From CAZPHU01 sp964586285 (GTDB lineage: Bacteria > Fibrobacterota > Chitinivibrionia > Chitinivibrionales > CAYFVL01): a stretch of DNA of 64,000 nucleotides. Position numbers and translations under genes: made by a program. This document shows positions 9,631 to 19,400 of this stretch, one piece after another; position 1 is the first letter of the stretch; the number at the start of each line of letters is the position of its first letter. A model generated the notes under the pieces. The model was not told the DNA's origin. It did not search any database and saw only the letters and a program-made list of their open reading frames with translations. The stretch is taken from positions 7,251 to 71,250 of the forward strand of contig CAZPHU010000005.1 in the NCBI GenBank assembly GCA_964586285.1, written 5' to 3'.

Positions 9631-9734
9631 CGGTCGGCAGCAAATCCATTCCCAATCCGGGGACTATTCTCTATCTATTATTGACGTTACCCGATAGATA
9701 GACACTGCTGACCGTCAGATAACCCTAATCTGAC
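9631..9734. other. highly structured intergenic segment, candidate RNA element
   Basis: The 286-bp gap between leuS and rdgB contains nested and adjacent inverted repeats. A 10-bp pair (9631-9640 with 9705-9714, one mismatch) encloses a perfect 8-bp pair (9671-9678 with 9694-9701). Directly after comes a perfect 7-bp hairpin (9714-9720 with 9728-9734, loop of seven). No ORF or T-run terminator accompanies them. On the minus strand this would be a leader of rdgB and the two-component genes, or a small RNA. I recognise no known riboswitch, 6S, SRP, tmRNA or RNase P signature. Confidence 0.4.
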
Positions 9735-9879
9735 AGTTACCAACCCCGGCTTTCAGTTTTCCCCAGAGAGGAATATCATCTGTAAAGGGCCGAGCTTATC
9801 TAATTCGGTTCATTTGTTACGAAAGATGCGGGTTCAAAATCCACACGGATCGGAACATATGCCCCATACCTAAGTATAA

Positions 9880-12435
9880 TTAAACAGCAACTATATTGAC
9901 CAGTTTTCCCGGAACAACAATGATTTTGCGCACGGTCTTGCCTTCCAGATGCGGCTGTACTTTCGGTAATTTCAGCGCCTGATGTTCCAAATCCTCTTTC
10001 TGAGAATCACGCTCCGCCTCGAACTGTCCTCGCAGTTTACCGTTGATCTGCACAACAATATTCACCGTATCTTCCACAACAAGCTCGGGGTCATACTGCG
10101 GCCATGATGCATGACAGATCAGTGATTTTTCACCCAGAAGATTCCAAAGCTCCTCGGCTATATGTGGAGCAAAAGGAGCAATAGTCCTAAGGAAAATCTT
10201 CACAGTCTCGATCGGCAGACGCTCAACCTGAGTTGCCGCGTTGACGAACACCATAACCTGTGCGATGGCAGTATTCATCTTATCTATTGCTTCGGTATTT
10301 TCAGTTACAATCTTTATTGTCTTATGCAATCGCCGCCACAAGTCCGACTCTTCGCTTCCCGCACAAACGGTCAGCTTTTCGTTGAGTTCTCCTGTGCGCT
10401 CATCTACAACCAGACGCCAGATTCGCTGAAGAAGACGATATACTCCTTCAACCCCCTTCATCTGCCAGGGTGCACTTGCACTTAACGGCCCCATAAAAAG
10501 CTCGTACAACCTCATGGCATCCGCCCCATACTCACTAATGACATCTTCGGGGTTTACCACATTGTAGCGAGATTTGGACATTTTTTCTATCTGAGTTTTC
10601 ACCGCCACGCCGCTGTTTTTCACAAACCATGAACCGTTTTTCTCTTCAACCTCATGTGGATAATAGTATTTACCATTATCATCCTGGTATGAATAAGCCA
10701 GAATCATCCCCTGATTGAACAGCTTCTGGAATGGCTCTTTGGTGGATACAAGTCCGCAATCGTAGAGAACCTTGTGCCAAAAACGCGCATACAAAAGATG
10801 CAATACCGCGTGCTCCGCCCCGCCTACATACAAGTCAACCGGCATCCAGTATTCTTCGACCTCTTTTGACCATGGTTGTTCCCGGTTGTCAGGATCGAGA
10901 AAGCGCAGATAGTACCAGCAGGAACCGGCCCACTGCGGCATGGTATTGGTTTCGCGCATGCCGAGTCTACCGTCCGGAAGTGTAATCATGAGCCAATCAT
11001 CTCCCGCGCGGGCAAGCGGAGGTCGCCCGTCAGGTGTCGGAGAATACTCATCTATTTCGGGTAGCTCCACCGGTAAATCACTCTCCGGCAAGGTAATGAC
11101 CGTTCCATCTTCCATATGAATTATCGGAAAAGGCTCACCCCAGTACCTCTGACGAGAAAACAGCCAGTCCCTGAGTCTGTATTGCACCTTTTTAGTTCCG
11201 TGCTTGCGCTCTTCCAGCCAGAAAATAATTTTCTTCTTTGCATCATGTACCGAAAAGCCGTTTAGAAAATCGCTGTTGACAAGCTTTCCCTCACCCGTAT
11301 ACGCAGCCTCCTGAACCGAAACCTCTCCTCCTGAAATAACCTCGATTATGGGAAGATCAAACTTGGAGGCAAACTCATGATCTCTCTCATCGTGTGCGGG
11401 AACAGCCATAATAGCTCCCGTCCCGTATGATAGAAGTACATAATCGGCAATCCATACAGGCAGAGCCTTCCCGTTGACAGGATTTACGGCATACGCTCCG
11501 GTGAAAACACCTGTCTTCTCTTTGGCCAGATCGGTACGATCAAGATCGGATTTGTTTCGGGCGGCATCTATATATGCATCGACATCTTCACGACATGATT
11601 CCTCGGTTATTTTTGAAACCAGCGGATGTTCCGGCGCAAGCACACAATAGGTCGCCCCGAAAAGCGTGTCGGGCCTGGTGGTAAAGACCGTAAAGGATTC
11701 TTGAATGTTTTTTACCGGAAAAACTACCTCAGCCCCCTCACTCTTGCCGATCCAGTTTCGCTGCATGTCCTTGATGCTTTCCGTCCAATCAAGCTCTTCC
11801 AGGTCTTCCAGAAGACGTTCCGCATACGCGGTAATCCGAAGCATCCATTGCCGCATCAGTCGACGTTCTACAACATCTCCGGTTTCCACATATTTTCCGT
11901 CTTTAACCTCTTCATTGGCCAGAACTGTTCCCAAAGCCGGACACCAGTTTACCGGTACGTCCGCCATGTATGCCAAACCTTTTTCGTAAAGCTTGAGAAA
12001 GATCCACTGAGTCCAGCGATAATATTCAGGAGAGGATGTATTGATCTCACGCTCCCAATCATAGGAGAATCCAAGCCGATTGATCTGCGCTCGGAAATTG
12101 TCTATATTCCTTTTTGTAATGACAGAGGGGTGAAGATTTTCGCGCACGGCCGCACGTTCGGCGGGTAGTCCCAGAGCATCCCACCCCATGGGATGAAGCA
12201 CGTTATAACCCTGCATTCGCCTTAGACGAGCGATTACGTCGGTTGCCGTATACCCTTCGGCATGCCCCACATGTAAACCTGCTCCTGATGGATAAGGAAA
12301 CATGTCGAGTACGTAATATTTAGGTTTGTTTTTTAACTCCCGCATATCCGTCGGAGTACGGAATGCTTGTTTTTCTTCCCAGATTTTTTGCCATTTCGGC
12401 TCAATTTCCGAATGATTATACAGATTACTGCTCAT
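9880..12435 (-). CDS. leuS: leucyl-tRNA synthetase
   Basis: An 851-residue class Ia synthetase that charges tRNA-Leu. The HIGH motif lies in 'PSGAGLHVGHAEGYT', the KMSKS loop in 'KMSKSRYNVVNPED', and the editing domain carries 'FTTRPDTLFGATY'. The C-terminal anticodon-binding and Leu-specific tail is present and ends normally. I set the start at 12435 (protein begins MSSNLYNHSEIEPKWQ) because GGGGGAG precedes it; an ATG 11 codons upstream lacks this support. It follows the uxs gene by 86 bp on the same strand. Confidence 0.97.
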   Translation of the reverse strand: MSSNLYNHSEIEPKWQKIWEEKQAFRTPTDMRELKNKPKYYVLDMFPYPSGAGLHVGHAEGYTATDVIARLRRMQGYNVLHPMGWDALGLPAERAAVRENLHPSVITKRNIDNFRAQINRLGFSYDWEREINTSSPEYYRWTQWIFLKLYEKGLAYMADVPVNWCPALGTVLANEEVKDGKYVETGDVVERRLMRQWMLRITAYAERLLEDLEELDWTESIKDMQRNWIGKSEGAEVVFPVKNIQESFTVFTTRPDTLFGATYCVLAPEHPLVSKITEESCREDVDAYIDAARNKSDLDRTDLAKEKTGVFTGAYAVNPVNGKALPVWIADYVLLSYGTGAIMAVPAHDERDHEFASKFDLPIIEVISGGEVSVQEAAYTGEGKLVNSDFLNGFSVHDAKKKIIFWLEERKHGTKKVQYRLRDWLFSRQRYWGEPFPIIHMEDGTVITLPESDLPVELPEIDEYSPTPDGRPPLARAGDDWLMITLPDGRLGMRETNTMPQWAGSCWYYLRFLDPDNREQPWSKEVEEYWMPVDLYVGGAEHAVLHLLYARFWHKVLYDCGLVSTKEPFQKLFNQGMILAYSYQDDNGKYYYPHEVEEKNGSWFVKNSGVAVKTQIEKMSKSRYNVVNPEDVISEYGADAMRLYELFMGPLSASAPWQMKGVEGVYRLLQRIWRLVVDERTGELNEKLTVCAGSEESDLWRRLHKTIKIVTENTEAIDKMNTAIAQVMVFVNAATQVERLPIETVKIFLRTIAPFAPHIAEELWNLLGEKSLICHASWPQYDPELVVEDTVNIVVQINGKLRGQFEAERDSQKEDLEHQALKLPKVQPHLEGKTVRKIIVVPGKLVNIVAV

Positions 12436-12521
12436 AGATTCTCCCCCACGATCAACCCATTCTCTCATCGAGTCATTATGTCAAGTTTTCCTATTCGTTC
12501 TCTTATCAACCGGATAGGTTT

Positions 12522-13469
12522 TCAGGCTTCGTTCTTTTCAATGATAGATTGAAAATACTCTATGGTTTTCGACAATCCGTGTTTAAGTTGAATGGACGGA
12601 GACCAGCCGAGAACTTTTTGCGCAAGCGTAATGTCGGGCCTGCGCTTCTTGGGATCGTCGCTTGGCAGAGGATTGAAAACTATTTTTGAACCGCTGCTCA
12701 CCTGCTGAACAATCTGTTGAGCGATTTGTTTGATCGTGTATTCTTCCGGATTACCTACGTTTATTGGTCCCTGTACCCCCTCGGCATTCATCAACCGAAC
12801 CATGCCTTCCAGCAAATCACTGACATAGCAAAACGAACGAGTCTGAGAACCGTCACCATAGACGGTGATATCCTCTCCTTTAAGTGCCTGAACGATAAAG
12901 TTGGAGATTACTCGACCGTCATTGGGGTGCATTCGCGGACCGTATGTATTGAATATTCTGATTATTCTAATATCGACATCATTCATGCGATGATAATCGA
13001 AAAAAAGTGTCTCCGCTACCCGCTTCCCTTCGTCATAACAGGAACGCAAACCTATCGGGTTTACATTTCCCCAGTAATCTTCGGTTTGCGGATGAATGCT
13101 TGGGTCTCCGTATACTTCGGAAGTTGATGCCTGAAGCACTCGGGCTTTTACTCTTTTTGCTAGCCCCAGCACGTTAATCGCACCCATAACGCTTGTTTTG
13201 ATTGTCTTAACGGCATTATACTGATAGTGAATCGGGGATGCGGGACACGCGAGATTATATATCTGATCCACTTCAAGAAAAATGGGGATTGTAATATCAT
13301 GCCTTATCAGCTCAAAAGTATAGTAATCACGCAAATGGGCAACATTCCTCTTGCGACCGGTAAAAAAATTATCCAGGCATATTACCTCGTGCCCCTCTTT
13401 AAGTAGCCTTTCACATAGATGAGAGCCAAGAAAGCCGGCTCCTCCCGTCACCAGGATACGTTTTCCCAT
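12522..13469 (-). CDS. UDP-glucuronate decarboxylase (UDP-xylose synthase type)
   Basis: A 315-residue extended short-chain dehydrogenase. The N-terminal 'TGGAGFLGSHL' binds NAD+, 'LACPASPIHYQYN' is characteristic of UXS-type enzymes, and 'STSEVYGDP' plus 'CYDEGKR' supply the catalytic Ser/Thr and Tyr-x3-Lys. 'RIFNTYGPRMHPNDGRVISNF' is also typical. Predicted reaction: UDP-glucuronate to UDP-xylose plus CO2, a nucleotide sugar for envelope polysaccharide. A dTDP-glucose dehydratase role is less likely given the CPASP motif. It sits between a PfkB kinase (35 bp upstream) and leuS. Confidence 0.9.
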   Translation of the reverse strand: MGKRILVTGGAGFLGSHLCERLLKEGHEVICLDNFFTGRKRNVAHLRDYYTFELIRHDITIPIFLEVDQIYNLACPASPIHYQYNAVKTIKTSVMGAINVLGLAKRVKARVLQASTSEVYGDPSIHPQTEDYWGNVNPIGLRSCYDEGKRVAETLFFDYHRMNDVDIRIIRIFNTYGPRMHPNDGRVISNFIVQALKGEDITVYGDGSQTRSFCYVSDLLEGMVRLMNAEGVQGPINVGNPEEYTIKQIAQQIVQQVSSGSKIVFNPLPSDDPKKRRPDITLAQKVLGWSPSIQLKHGLSKTIEYFQSIIEKNEA

Positions 13470-13504
13470 TACTCAATACTCCTTTTATAAATCGATTTCA
13501 TATT

Positions 13505-14434
13505 CTAAACTGCTTCTATTCGAACCTGTTCCATCAAATGCCAAACTTCATCCCTCTCGATCACCCCCGGTCCATGGTGAAGCGCATTGCCTGCACCACA
13601 CGCTACAGCCATCCTACAGGTCTCGGCGAAAGAAAATTCTCTGCTTTGCGCCACCAGCAGACCGGCCACCATAGCATCACCGCATCCTACCGTATCCACA
13701 GGCTCAATCAGAGGACCAGAGCATAGAAGACAATCGTTTTTGTGAATCGCGATCATGCCGTCGGCTCCCAGGGATATGAACACATACTCTATCCCCACAT
13801 CCAGCAAACGCTTGCCTTTCAGGGCAATATGGTGAACTCCCTGAATCTGTTCTCCGAAGAATTCCTCAAGTTCAGTGAGATTGGGCTTAACCATGGTGGG
13901 AAAAGCTCTAATTCCCAAACTCAAAGCCTCTCCCCGGCTGTCCAGAAGACAGGTGATGTCTTTATCCCGGGCGGATCTTATCAGTTGAGCGTACGTATCG
14001 GAACCAAAGCCGCGCGGAAGACTGCCGGTAAAAGCCCAATAGTCACCCCGTTTGAGACGTTGACGGATAAATAGAATGAACTCATCCTGCACCCGGGGCG
14101 GATAAGTGGTACCCACACAGTTGATATGAGTGACCTGTCCGATCTGTTTTTCTGAAATGGTCGAGTTTATTCGTGCATTTCCCGGTACCAGATAAAATTC
14201 ATGGCCTATTTCCAGCGTATCCATGTAGGTGCTGAAACGGACCTGATCATTTTCGGGGATAAGGGCCACCACACGCACATCTTCTCCCAGAGCCTTCACC
14301 GTTTTGGCTACATTTATTCCCTTACCGGCGGGATATATCGAAGAAGGAACATCAACCAAGGTCGTCCCGGGCATCAGTTCGTCCAACATGTACAACACAT
14401 CAACAGCGGGATTGCACATCGCGCACTGAATCAA
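13505..14434 (-). CDS. PfkB-family phosphosugar kinase (1-phosphofructokinase/LacC type)
   Basis: A 309-residue ribokinase-fold sugar kinase. The 'GGKGxNVA' region reads 'PAGKGINVAKTVKALG', the mid signature is 'VKPNLTELEEFFG', and the C-terminal signature is 'DTVGCGDAMVAGLL', where the Asp is the catalytic base. The pattern matches phosphosugar kinases of the FruK/PfkB/LacC subfamily; the exact substrate cannot be set from sequence. The TTG start at 14434 is preferred over an ATG five codons later. It preserves the first beta strand seen in the family (M-I-x-C-A-x-x-N-P-A-x-D) and follows a purine-rich AGGGG. Confidence 0.85.
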   Translation of the reverse strand: MIQCAMCNPAVDVLYMLDELMPGTTLVDVPSSIYPAGKGINVAKTVKALGEDVRVVALIPENDQVRFSTYMDTLEIGHEFYLVPGNARINSTISEKQIGQVTHINCVGTTYPPRVQDEFILFIRQRLKRGDYWAFTGSLPRGFGSDTYAQLIRSARDKDITCLLDSRGEALSLGIRAFPTMVKPNLTELEEFFGEQIQGVHHIALKGKRLLDVGIEYVFISLGADGMIAIHKNDCLLCSGPLIEPVDTVGCGDAMVAGLLVAQSREFSFAETCRMAVACGAGNALHHGPGVIERDEVWHLMEQVRIEAV

Positions 14435-14741
14435 AAAACCCCTTCTCCCTGCAAGAGTGTATAAAGCATTTTCATAGCTTTCATCATCATGAAAGTAAGC
14501 ATCATGGCAACAATAAGAATTATTGTTCGAACGATTTTGTTAATTTTTTGAAAATTTTTCATAGCTAACGAGTGGTATAAAATACAATCGGCAAGTGGCT
14601 GCGGGAAAAAATGAGAAAAGGGGCCTTCTGAAAAAGCCCCTCAGTACATAAATTGGGAGTAGGAGTGTTGGCGTTTGGAAAGGATGTTCTCATTTTCAAA
14701 CACCAAAAAGGACCCCGGTATTAAGGCCCCTTCGAAATTAA
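14435..14741. other. intergenic region between pfkB-like and anti-sigma genes
   Basis: About 300 bp without a convincing ORF. It holds the terminator-like hairpin listed separately and AT-rich sequence at 14480-14570 that probably includes the promoter of the PfkB-uxs-leuS run. I cannot place a -35/-10 pair with confidence. Confidence 0.5.
14607..14640 (-). terminator. rho-independent terminator after the anti-sigma gene
   Basis: On the minus strand a GGGGC/GCCCC stem (14636-14640 with 14620-14624) around an 11-nt loop is followed by TTTTCTCATTTTTT. It lies about 100 bp past the anti-sigma stop and would end the rppH-to-anti-sigma transcript. Confidence 0.6.
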
Positions 14742-15305
14742 TCATTCTTCTTTTAAATCAACCGGCACAACCCCTTCGCTTTTTAGATTACCGCGTTTAA
14801 GCGGTTGAACAGACTCCTCTGTTTTCTCATCGGAAGTCGCTGAGTCGGACTCGTCTGCACCGGCGGTCCTGGTTGATTGGTTCGCGCTTTTGCGAGCGGT
14901 CTGAGTTTTGGAAGCCGGCGAGGATTTCTGATCGGCCATTCGGATGGCTCCGGCATCTTGTCCTTGTAAATTGATAGTAAAATACACTCCACCACCAAAA
15001 CCGACAGCGAGAAACAAAATAGAAAAAAGTGTCTTTTTAAATAGTAAGGAAACAGGATTGAGAACAGTTGCAGGGCGAGGCAGTTTACTACAGGCGTCTT
15101 TTATCCGTGCGTCGAGTTCCCTCGAAGTACTTTCTCCAAGGATGTCGACTGTGAATCGGTTGCTTTTTTCAGCGCTATACGTATCCAATTCGTCTTTACA
15201 TGCTTTACAGCTTGACAGGTGCTCTTGAAGAGCTCTTTGTCTGTCGTCCGGAAGTTCTCCCGAAGTAAAGAGAATGCCTTCTTCTACCCAGCTATTGCAC
15301 TCCAT
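14742..15305 (-). CDS. zinc-finger anti-sigma factor
   Basis: About 187 residues. The N-terminal cytoplasmic region has the ZAS zinc-binding pattern H-x3-C-x2-C ('HLSSCKACKDEL', residues ~29-40). A single transmembrane segment lies near residues 95-115 ('LFSILFLAVGFGGGVYF'), and the C-terminal half is Ser/Thr-rich and extracytoplasmic. Such proteins hold an ECF sigma factor at the membrane until an envelope signal releases it. The start at 15305 is preferred because GGGGAG precedes it, giving a 14-bp overlap with the sigma gene and coupled translation of the pair. Confidence 0.88.
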   Translation of the reverse strand: MECNSWVEEGILFTSGELPDDRQRALQEHLSSCKACKDELDTYSAEKSNRFTVDILGESTSRELDARIKDACSKLPRPATVLNPVSLLFKKTLFSILFLAVGFGGGVYFTINLQGQDAGAIRMADQKSSPASKTQTARKSANQSTRTAGADESDSATSDEKTEESVQPLKRGNLKSEGVVPVDLKEE

Positions 15306-15855
15306 GTACTCCCCTTTTCTCAAGTTCCTTTCTAATGTTCCTCAGCGCCAGGCGCATTCGGCCAAGCGCGGTATTTATAGGACAATTCATAATCTTCGCT
15401 ATCTCCTTAAACGGTACATCACCAAGTTCCCTCAACAGAAAGACCTCTCTTTGAAGAGGATCAAGGGTTTCTACCGCTTCGTTTATTAATCCCCGAAGAT
15501 GCTCGTTTGAGACGTTATCTTCCGGAGATTCGAGTCTGGTTCCAATCGAACGTTCGGCGTCTTTCTGATGGTCGGTTTCCACTTTTGCGTGTCTGAAGTA
15601 GTCTATCGTCCGTTTATGCGCTATACCAAACACCCAACTGAGAAAACTTCGATTCCTATCAAATTGATTCGAGTTTCTCAATGCTGCCAAGAACGTCTCC
15701 TGCAAGAGATCCTCAGCCAATTCTTTGTTTCCGGTCATGCGGACCAGAAAAGCAAAAACTCTATTCTTGTATTTGTCATAGAGTTCTGAGAAACCACCAA
15801 TATCGCCGTTCATCCAGCGATCGAAATACATTCTGTCTTCTGTTCGATCATCCAT
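15292..15855 (-). CDS. ECF-type RNA polymerase sigma factor
   Basis: A 187-residue sigma-70 family protein of the extracytoplasmic-function class. Region 2 is seen in 'YDKYKNRVFAFLVRMTGNKELAEDLLQETFLA' and 'FLSWVFGIAHKRTIDYFR'; region 4 is the helix-turn-helix 'LDPLQREVFLLRELGDVPFKEIAKIMNCPINTALGRMRLALRNIRK'. There are no regions 1 or 3. It overlaps its anti-sigma gene, which codes for the membrane-anchored partner. Target promoters cannot be identified here; I found no convincing autoregulatory -35 GGAAC pair upstream. Confidence 0.94.
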   Translation of the reverse strand: MDDRTEDRMYFDRWMNGDIGGFSELYDKYKNRVFAFLVRMTGNKELAEDLLQETFLAALRNSNQFDRNRSFLSWVFGIAHKRTIDYFRHAKVETDHQKDAERSIGTRLESPEDNVSNEHLRGLINEAVETLDPLQREVFLLRELGDVPFKEIAKIMNCPINTALGRMRLALRNIRKELEKRGVHGVQ

Positions 15856-16004
15856 TTTAAATACGTCTCTGAGGCTAGGTTTATTGTTTTAATTCCAATG
15901 TTCCAAATACAAGGCTTCCAGATCCAACCGCACTCTCAGCCCCTACTCCGCTGATCTTTTCATCATCTATAAAAGATGTACAATTTTCATGCCAAAAGAA
16001 ACCG

Positions 16005-16469
16005 CTACAACAACCCAAAATCGCTCAAGGCCTTTGCGTAGACTTGCTTTTTGAATGAAACGACCCTTTCAAGAGCCTGCTTTGTACTACACCATTCAAA
16101 TGAATCAAATTCGGCGGGTTCATGCTCAAAATTAATCACACTTTCGTCAACACAAAGCTCCAACAGTACCCACCTTTGACGTTGGCCGCGGTAGTTTTTG
16201 GAGCCCTTGCTGATTCCGTGAGGGAAATCGTATGTATACGTACCGGGAGATATTTGTACCACACGAACAGCGTCGGTACCTATCTCCTCACGTAATTCCC
16301 GTTTCAATTCGGCTACAAGATCCTTCTTGGGATTAACCCCTCCCTGAGGAAACTGCCAGCCCTCATCGAGGGGGTAGCCCCTTCTGTGAAAAAGGAGAAC
16401 GGCCCCATCGCCTGTACGCCGGATTACGGCGCACAGGTTGTGGCGATATCCACCGGTTTTATTGAGCAT
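16005..16469 (-). CDS. rppH: RppH-like Nudix RNA pyrophosphohydrolase
   Basis: A 154-residue Nudix hydrolase of the RppH/YgdP group, which removes pyrophosphate from the 5' end of mRNA and so starts decay, or acts on dinucleoside polyphosphates. The N-terminus 'YRHNLCAVIRR', 'WQFPQGGV' and the core 'RELREEIG' match RppH. The early Glu of the Nudix box, found in the usual G-x5-E pattern, is Lys-Asp here, while the catalytic REx2EE core is intact. Its ATG overlaps the TPR gene stop by one base (TAATG), showing translational coupling to that gene. Confidence 0.85.
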   Translation of the reverse strand: MLNKTGGYRHNLCAVIRRTGDGAVLLFHRRGYPLDEGWQFPQGGVNPKKDLVAELKRELREEIGTDAVRVVQISPGTYTYDFPHGISKGSKNYRGQRQRWVLLELCVDESVINFEHEPAEFDSFEWCSTKQALERVVSFKKQVYAKALSDFGLL

Positions 16470-19400
16470 TACCTGTTTGCTTTAGCATACTCCGACTTAA
16501 TCAGCTCATTGTTAGGATCGAGCTTATAGGCATTCTTCAAATGCTTCATATACATGATGTCGTTCTTGCGCAGCTTGGCAATCTTTGCCAGACCAAGCTC
16601 CGCCAGAGCAAATTTAGGATCGGTTTTCAATACGCGTTCATAAAATCGCTCCGCCCAATGAAGCTCGTTTTGCATCATGTATACTTCGGCTCGTTCGTAA
16701 ATAGCCGGAATATAATCCCCGTTTATGTAAATAATTTCCTTATAAGTCTCTATCGCGTCATCATATTTCTTACGTGTCCTCTGAATCGCCGCAAGCGTCA
16801 TCAATGCATCAATATTCGTCGGGTCAGTGGCACGGATATCCTCTATTGCATTATGGGCATCCTTATACTTCCCCTCCTCCATAAGCAGCTGAGCATAGAG
16901 AAGAAGAGTTTCGTTATCCCTCTTCAGGTCGATAAGTTGCTTTATTTCGGCAACGGCTTTCTTCTTATCGCCTGTCTTCATGTAAGTCTTGTACAGCTGA
17001 CGACGAATACCTGGATCATCGGGTTTAAGCTCTTTGGCCTTGTTAAGAAGGCCTATCGCCTCCTGAGTGCGATTGGTTTTGACATACCCGAATGCCAGCG
17101 GCTCAATAACCTTGATATTGTTAGTAGACAGGGTGTTGGCAGTCTCCAGATAGATCATCGCATCGGTGTACTTTTCCTCTTTCATCAGAATCGTTCCTAC
17201 GCGAATATTCGCATCCAGATTCTGAGGATCCTTTTCAAGGTATTTCATGTAGGCATTCAACTCTTCTTTTTCATTGCCAAGCTTGCCGTAAACCTGTGCA
17301 ATATCCTGCCATACCGATGGAAGAGAGTCTGCAAGAGCAGCCGCTTTCTTAAGCATGGGACCAGCCTTCTCGAGCGTGGCCTTTTTCTCGGCATACAGAA
17401 GCCCCAGACGCAGAAAGTTGCGATAATCTTTTTCGTACTTTTTGACATTTTCCTCGTAAATGCCTATAGCTGCACCCTTATTGGTTTTCTCCTGCAGAAA
17501 AGCCGCCTTGTAGGCCGCTTCCGGATCATCCACTCCGGGCAAGGCAATGTAGGTTTTATAGGTCTGCACAGCCTTCGCCGAGTTATCCGTCTTTTCGTAG
17601 GCTTCCGCCAGCATTGCCACGATCACACGTCTAGTCGCAATCTTTGGATTACGGGTCAAAAGACCTTCGAAAATTTGGATCGACTTTTTGTACTTCTCCG
17701 ACTTATGCATCGATTCACCGTACATAAGAAGCGTACCAAAATCGCCGGCGGCCTCGCCCCTGATCATACCGAAATATTTGGCAGCGGCCACATAGTCTTT
17801 CTTGTTATAGTTGTATGTGGCAACTTTTAGAGCGACATCACTGTCGGGAGATGATGTCTTGTCCAAATATTTTTTGTATGCATTCATCGCCTGTGACGAA
17901 TTTTTCTGCTTAACATACAAATCACCGAGACGCTTGTATTCCTCAGACGCATCGGGATTCATCATAACGGCCTGTTCATAGGTGATAACAGCGGCACTTA
18001 AATCACCGCCCGCCGCCTGAGCATCACCTAAAGAGATAAGAGCCTCGGTATTTTGAGGATCAAGCTGCAACGCCTTCTGATACATCTCTATTGCCTTATC
18101 ATGTTGCCCTTTTTTGAAATACATCATCCCCAGGGTCGAGTATGTGCTGAAATCGGCCTCACCGGAGCGTATCACTCCACTCAAAGCTTTTATCACCTCC
18201 TCCTGCTGCCCCTTTGCTATGACTATCTCGGCATATCTCTTGTAAAAGCCCTTGATTGTCGGGTCGAGTTTGATTGCCTGACGATAAGCGGCCAGAGCAC
18301 CGTCGAATTCCTTACGCTCATAGAGTAGATCACCTAAATCTCTTTGAGCCTCGGCATCGTTGGGATTGAGTTTAAGGTAGGAACGAAGGTAGCTGACAGC
18401 AGAAGGTGTTTCCTTCTTTGTTTTGGCCAGTTCGTATAATTTTTTAAACACCTCAGGATTTTTGGAATCCAGAGTAGAAAGTTCCTTGTACAAATCATAC
18501 GCCTTGTCCGTACCGCCCTTTGACAGGGTGTACTTAGCCAGGCGATGACGTGATTCTACGCTGTTGCGATCGAGCTGGTTGATTTTTTCATCCGTTTTAG
18601 CCAGTTTCTCGACCTCGTTTGTCTTATCATAAGCGGTGGCAAGATCCTTCCAATACTCCACATTTCTCGGATCTTTTGTTACCAGAACCTCCAGGTGTTT
18701 CTTGACTTCCGTATAGTTCTTGTCACGCATGAACACCTTGTAGAGGATTATGCGAGACTCCTTAAGATTAGAATCCATATTAACCGCAGATTCAGCAGCA
18801 TCACGAGCCTTGTCCCACTGACCAAGCTCCGAGGCACAAATCGCGATTCCCTCCAGTGTAATCGGATTCTTCTCCAGTGTATTGCTCTTAACAAACAGGT
18901 CCAACGCTTCCGAATACTTCTTGGCTTCCAGATTGTACTGCCCAAGGATCAGGTAGACCTTGGGATCGTTGGGCGACAGCGACATCATCTTTTCATAAGT
19001 CTGCTTGGCCTTACTTTCCATGTTGTTCTTTTCGTACAAATCGGCAAGTCTTGCATAAGCCTCGATGTTCTTGTTGTCCAACTCGATGGCCTTTTCGAGA
19101 CTGCTGATAGCTTTTTGGGAATTATCGGCCCTCTGATAAGCATCGGCCATTAAAAAGTAAATCTCTTTTACCCTTGCCGCTTTTGGATCGGCTTTGGCAA
19201 TGAATTCGAAGTGAATCAGTGCGGCGTTATAATTCTTATGGGCCATCATATCCTTACCGACCTTAAGACGGGCCCTTATAGCTTCGTCGCTTGTTTGTGA
19301 GCCAAATGCGCTCACGGCCTGTTTGTAAGCATCAACTGCCTTGTCGCTTTTCTTGGATTCATCGAAGGCGACAGCCTGGTTGTAGTAATCCCTCGCCTCG

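Noticed and set aside
9826..9850. tRNA T-loop-like sequence (GGTTCAAAATCC)
   Set aside because: No acceptor, D or anticodon stems can be formed around it and no CCA end follows.
14680..14735. Second hairpin near the anti-sigma stop (AAGGGGCC with GGGGTCCTT region)
   Set aside because: Only four outer base pairs match without mismatches; the hairpin at 14620-14640 explains termination better.
16541..17830. Long open frame (429 codons) on the plus strand opposite the TPR gene
   Set aside because: It mirrors the repeat codon pattern of the TPR protein, has no ribosome site and no recognisable family.
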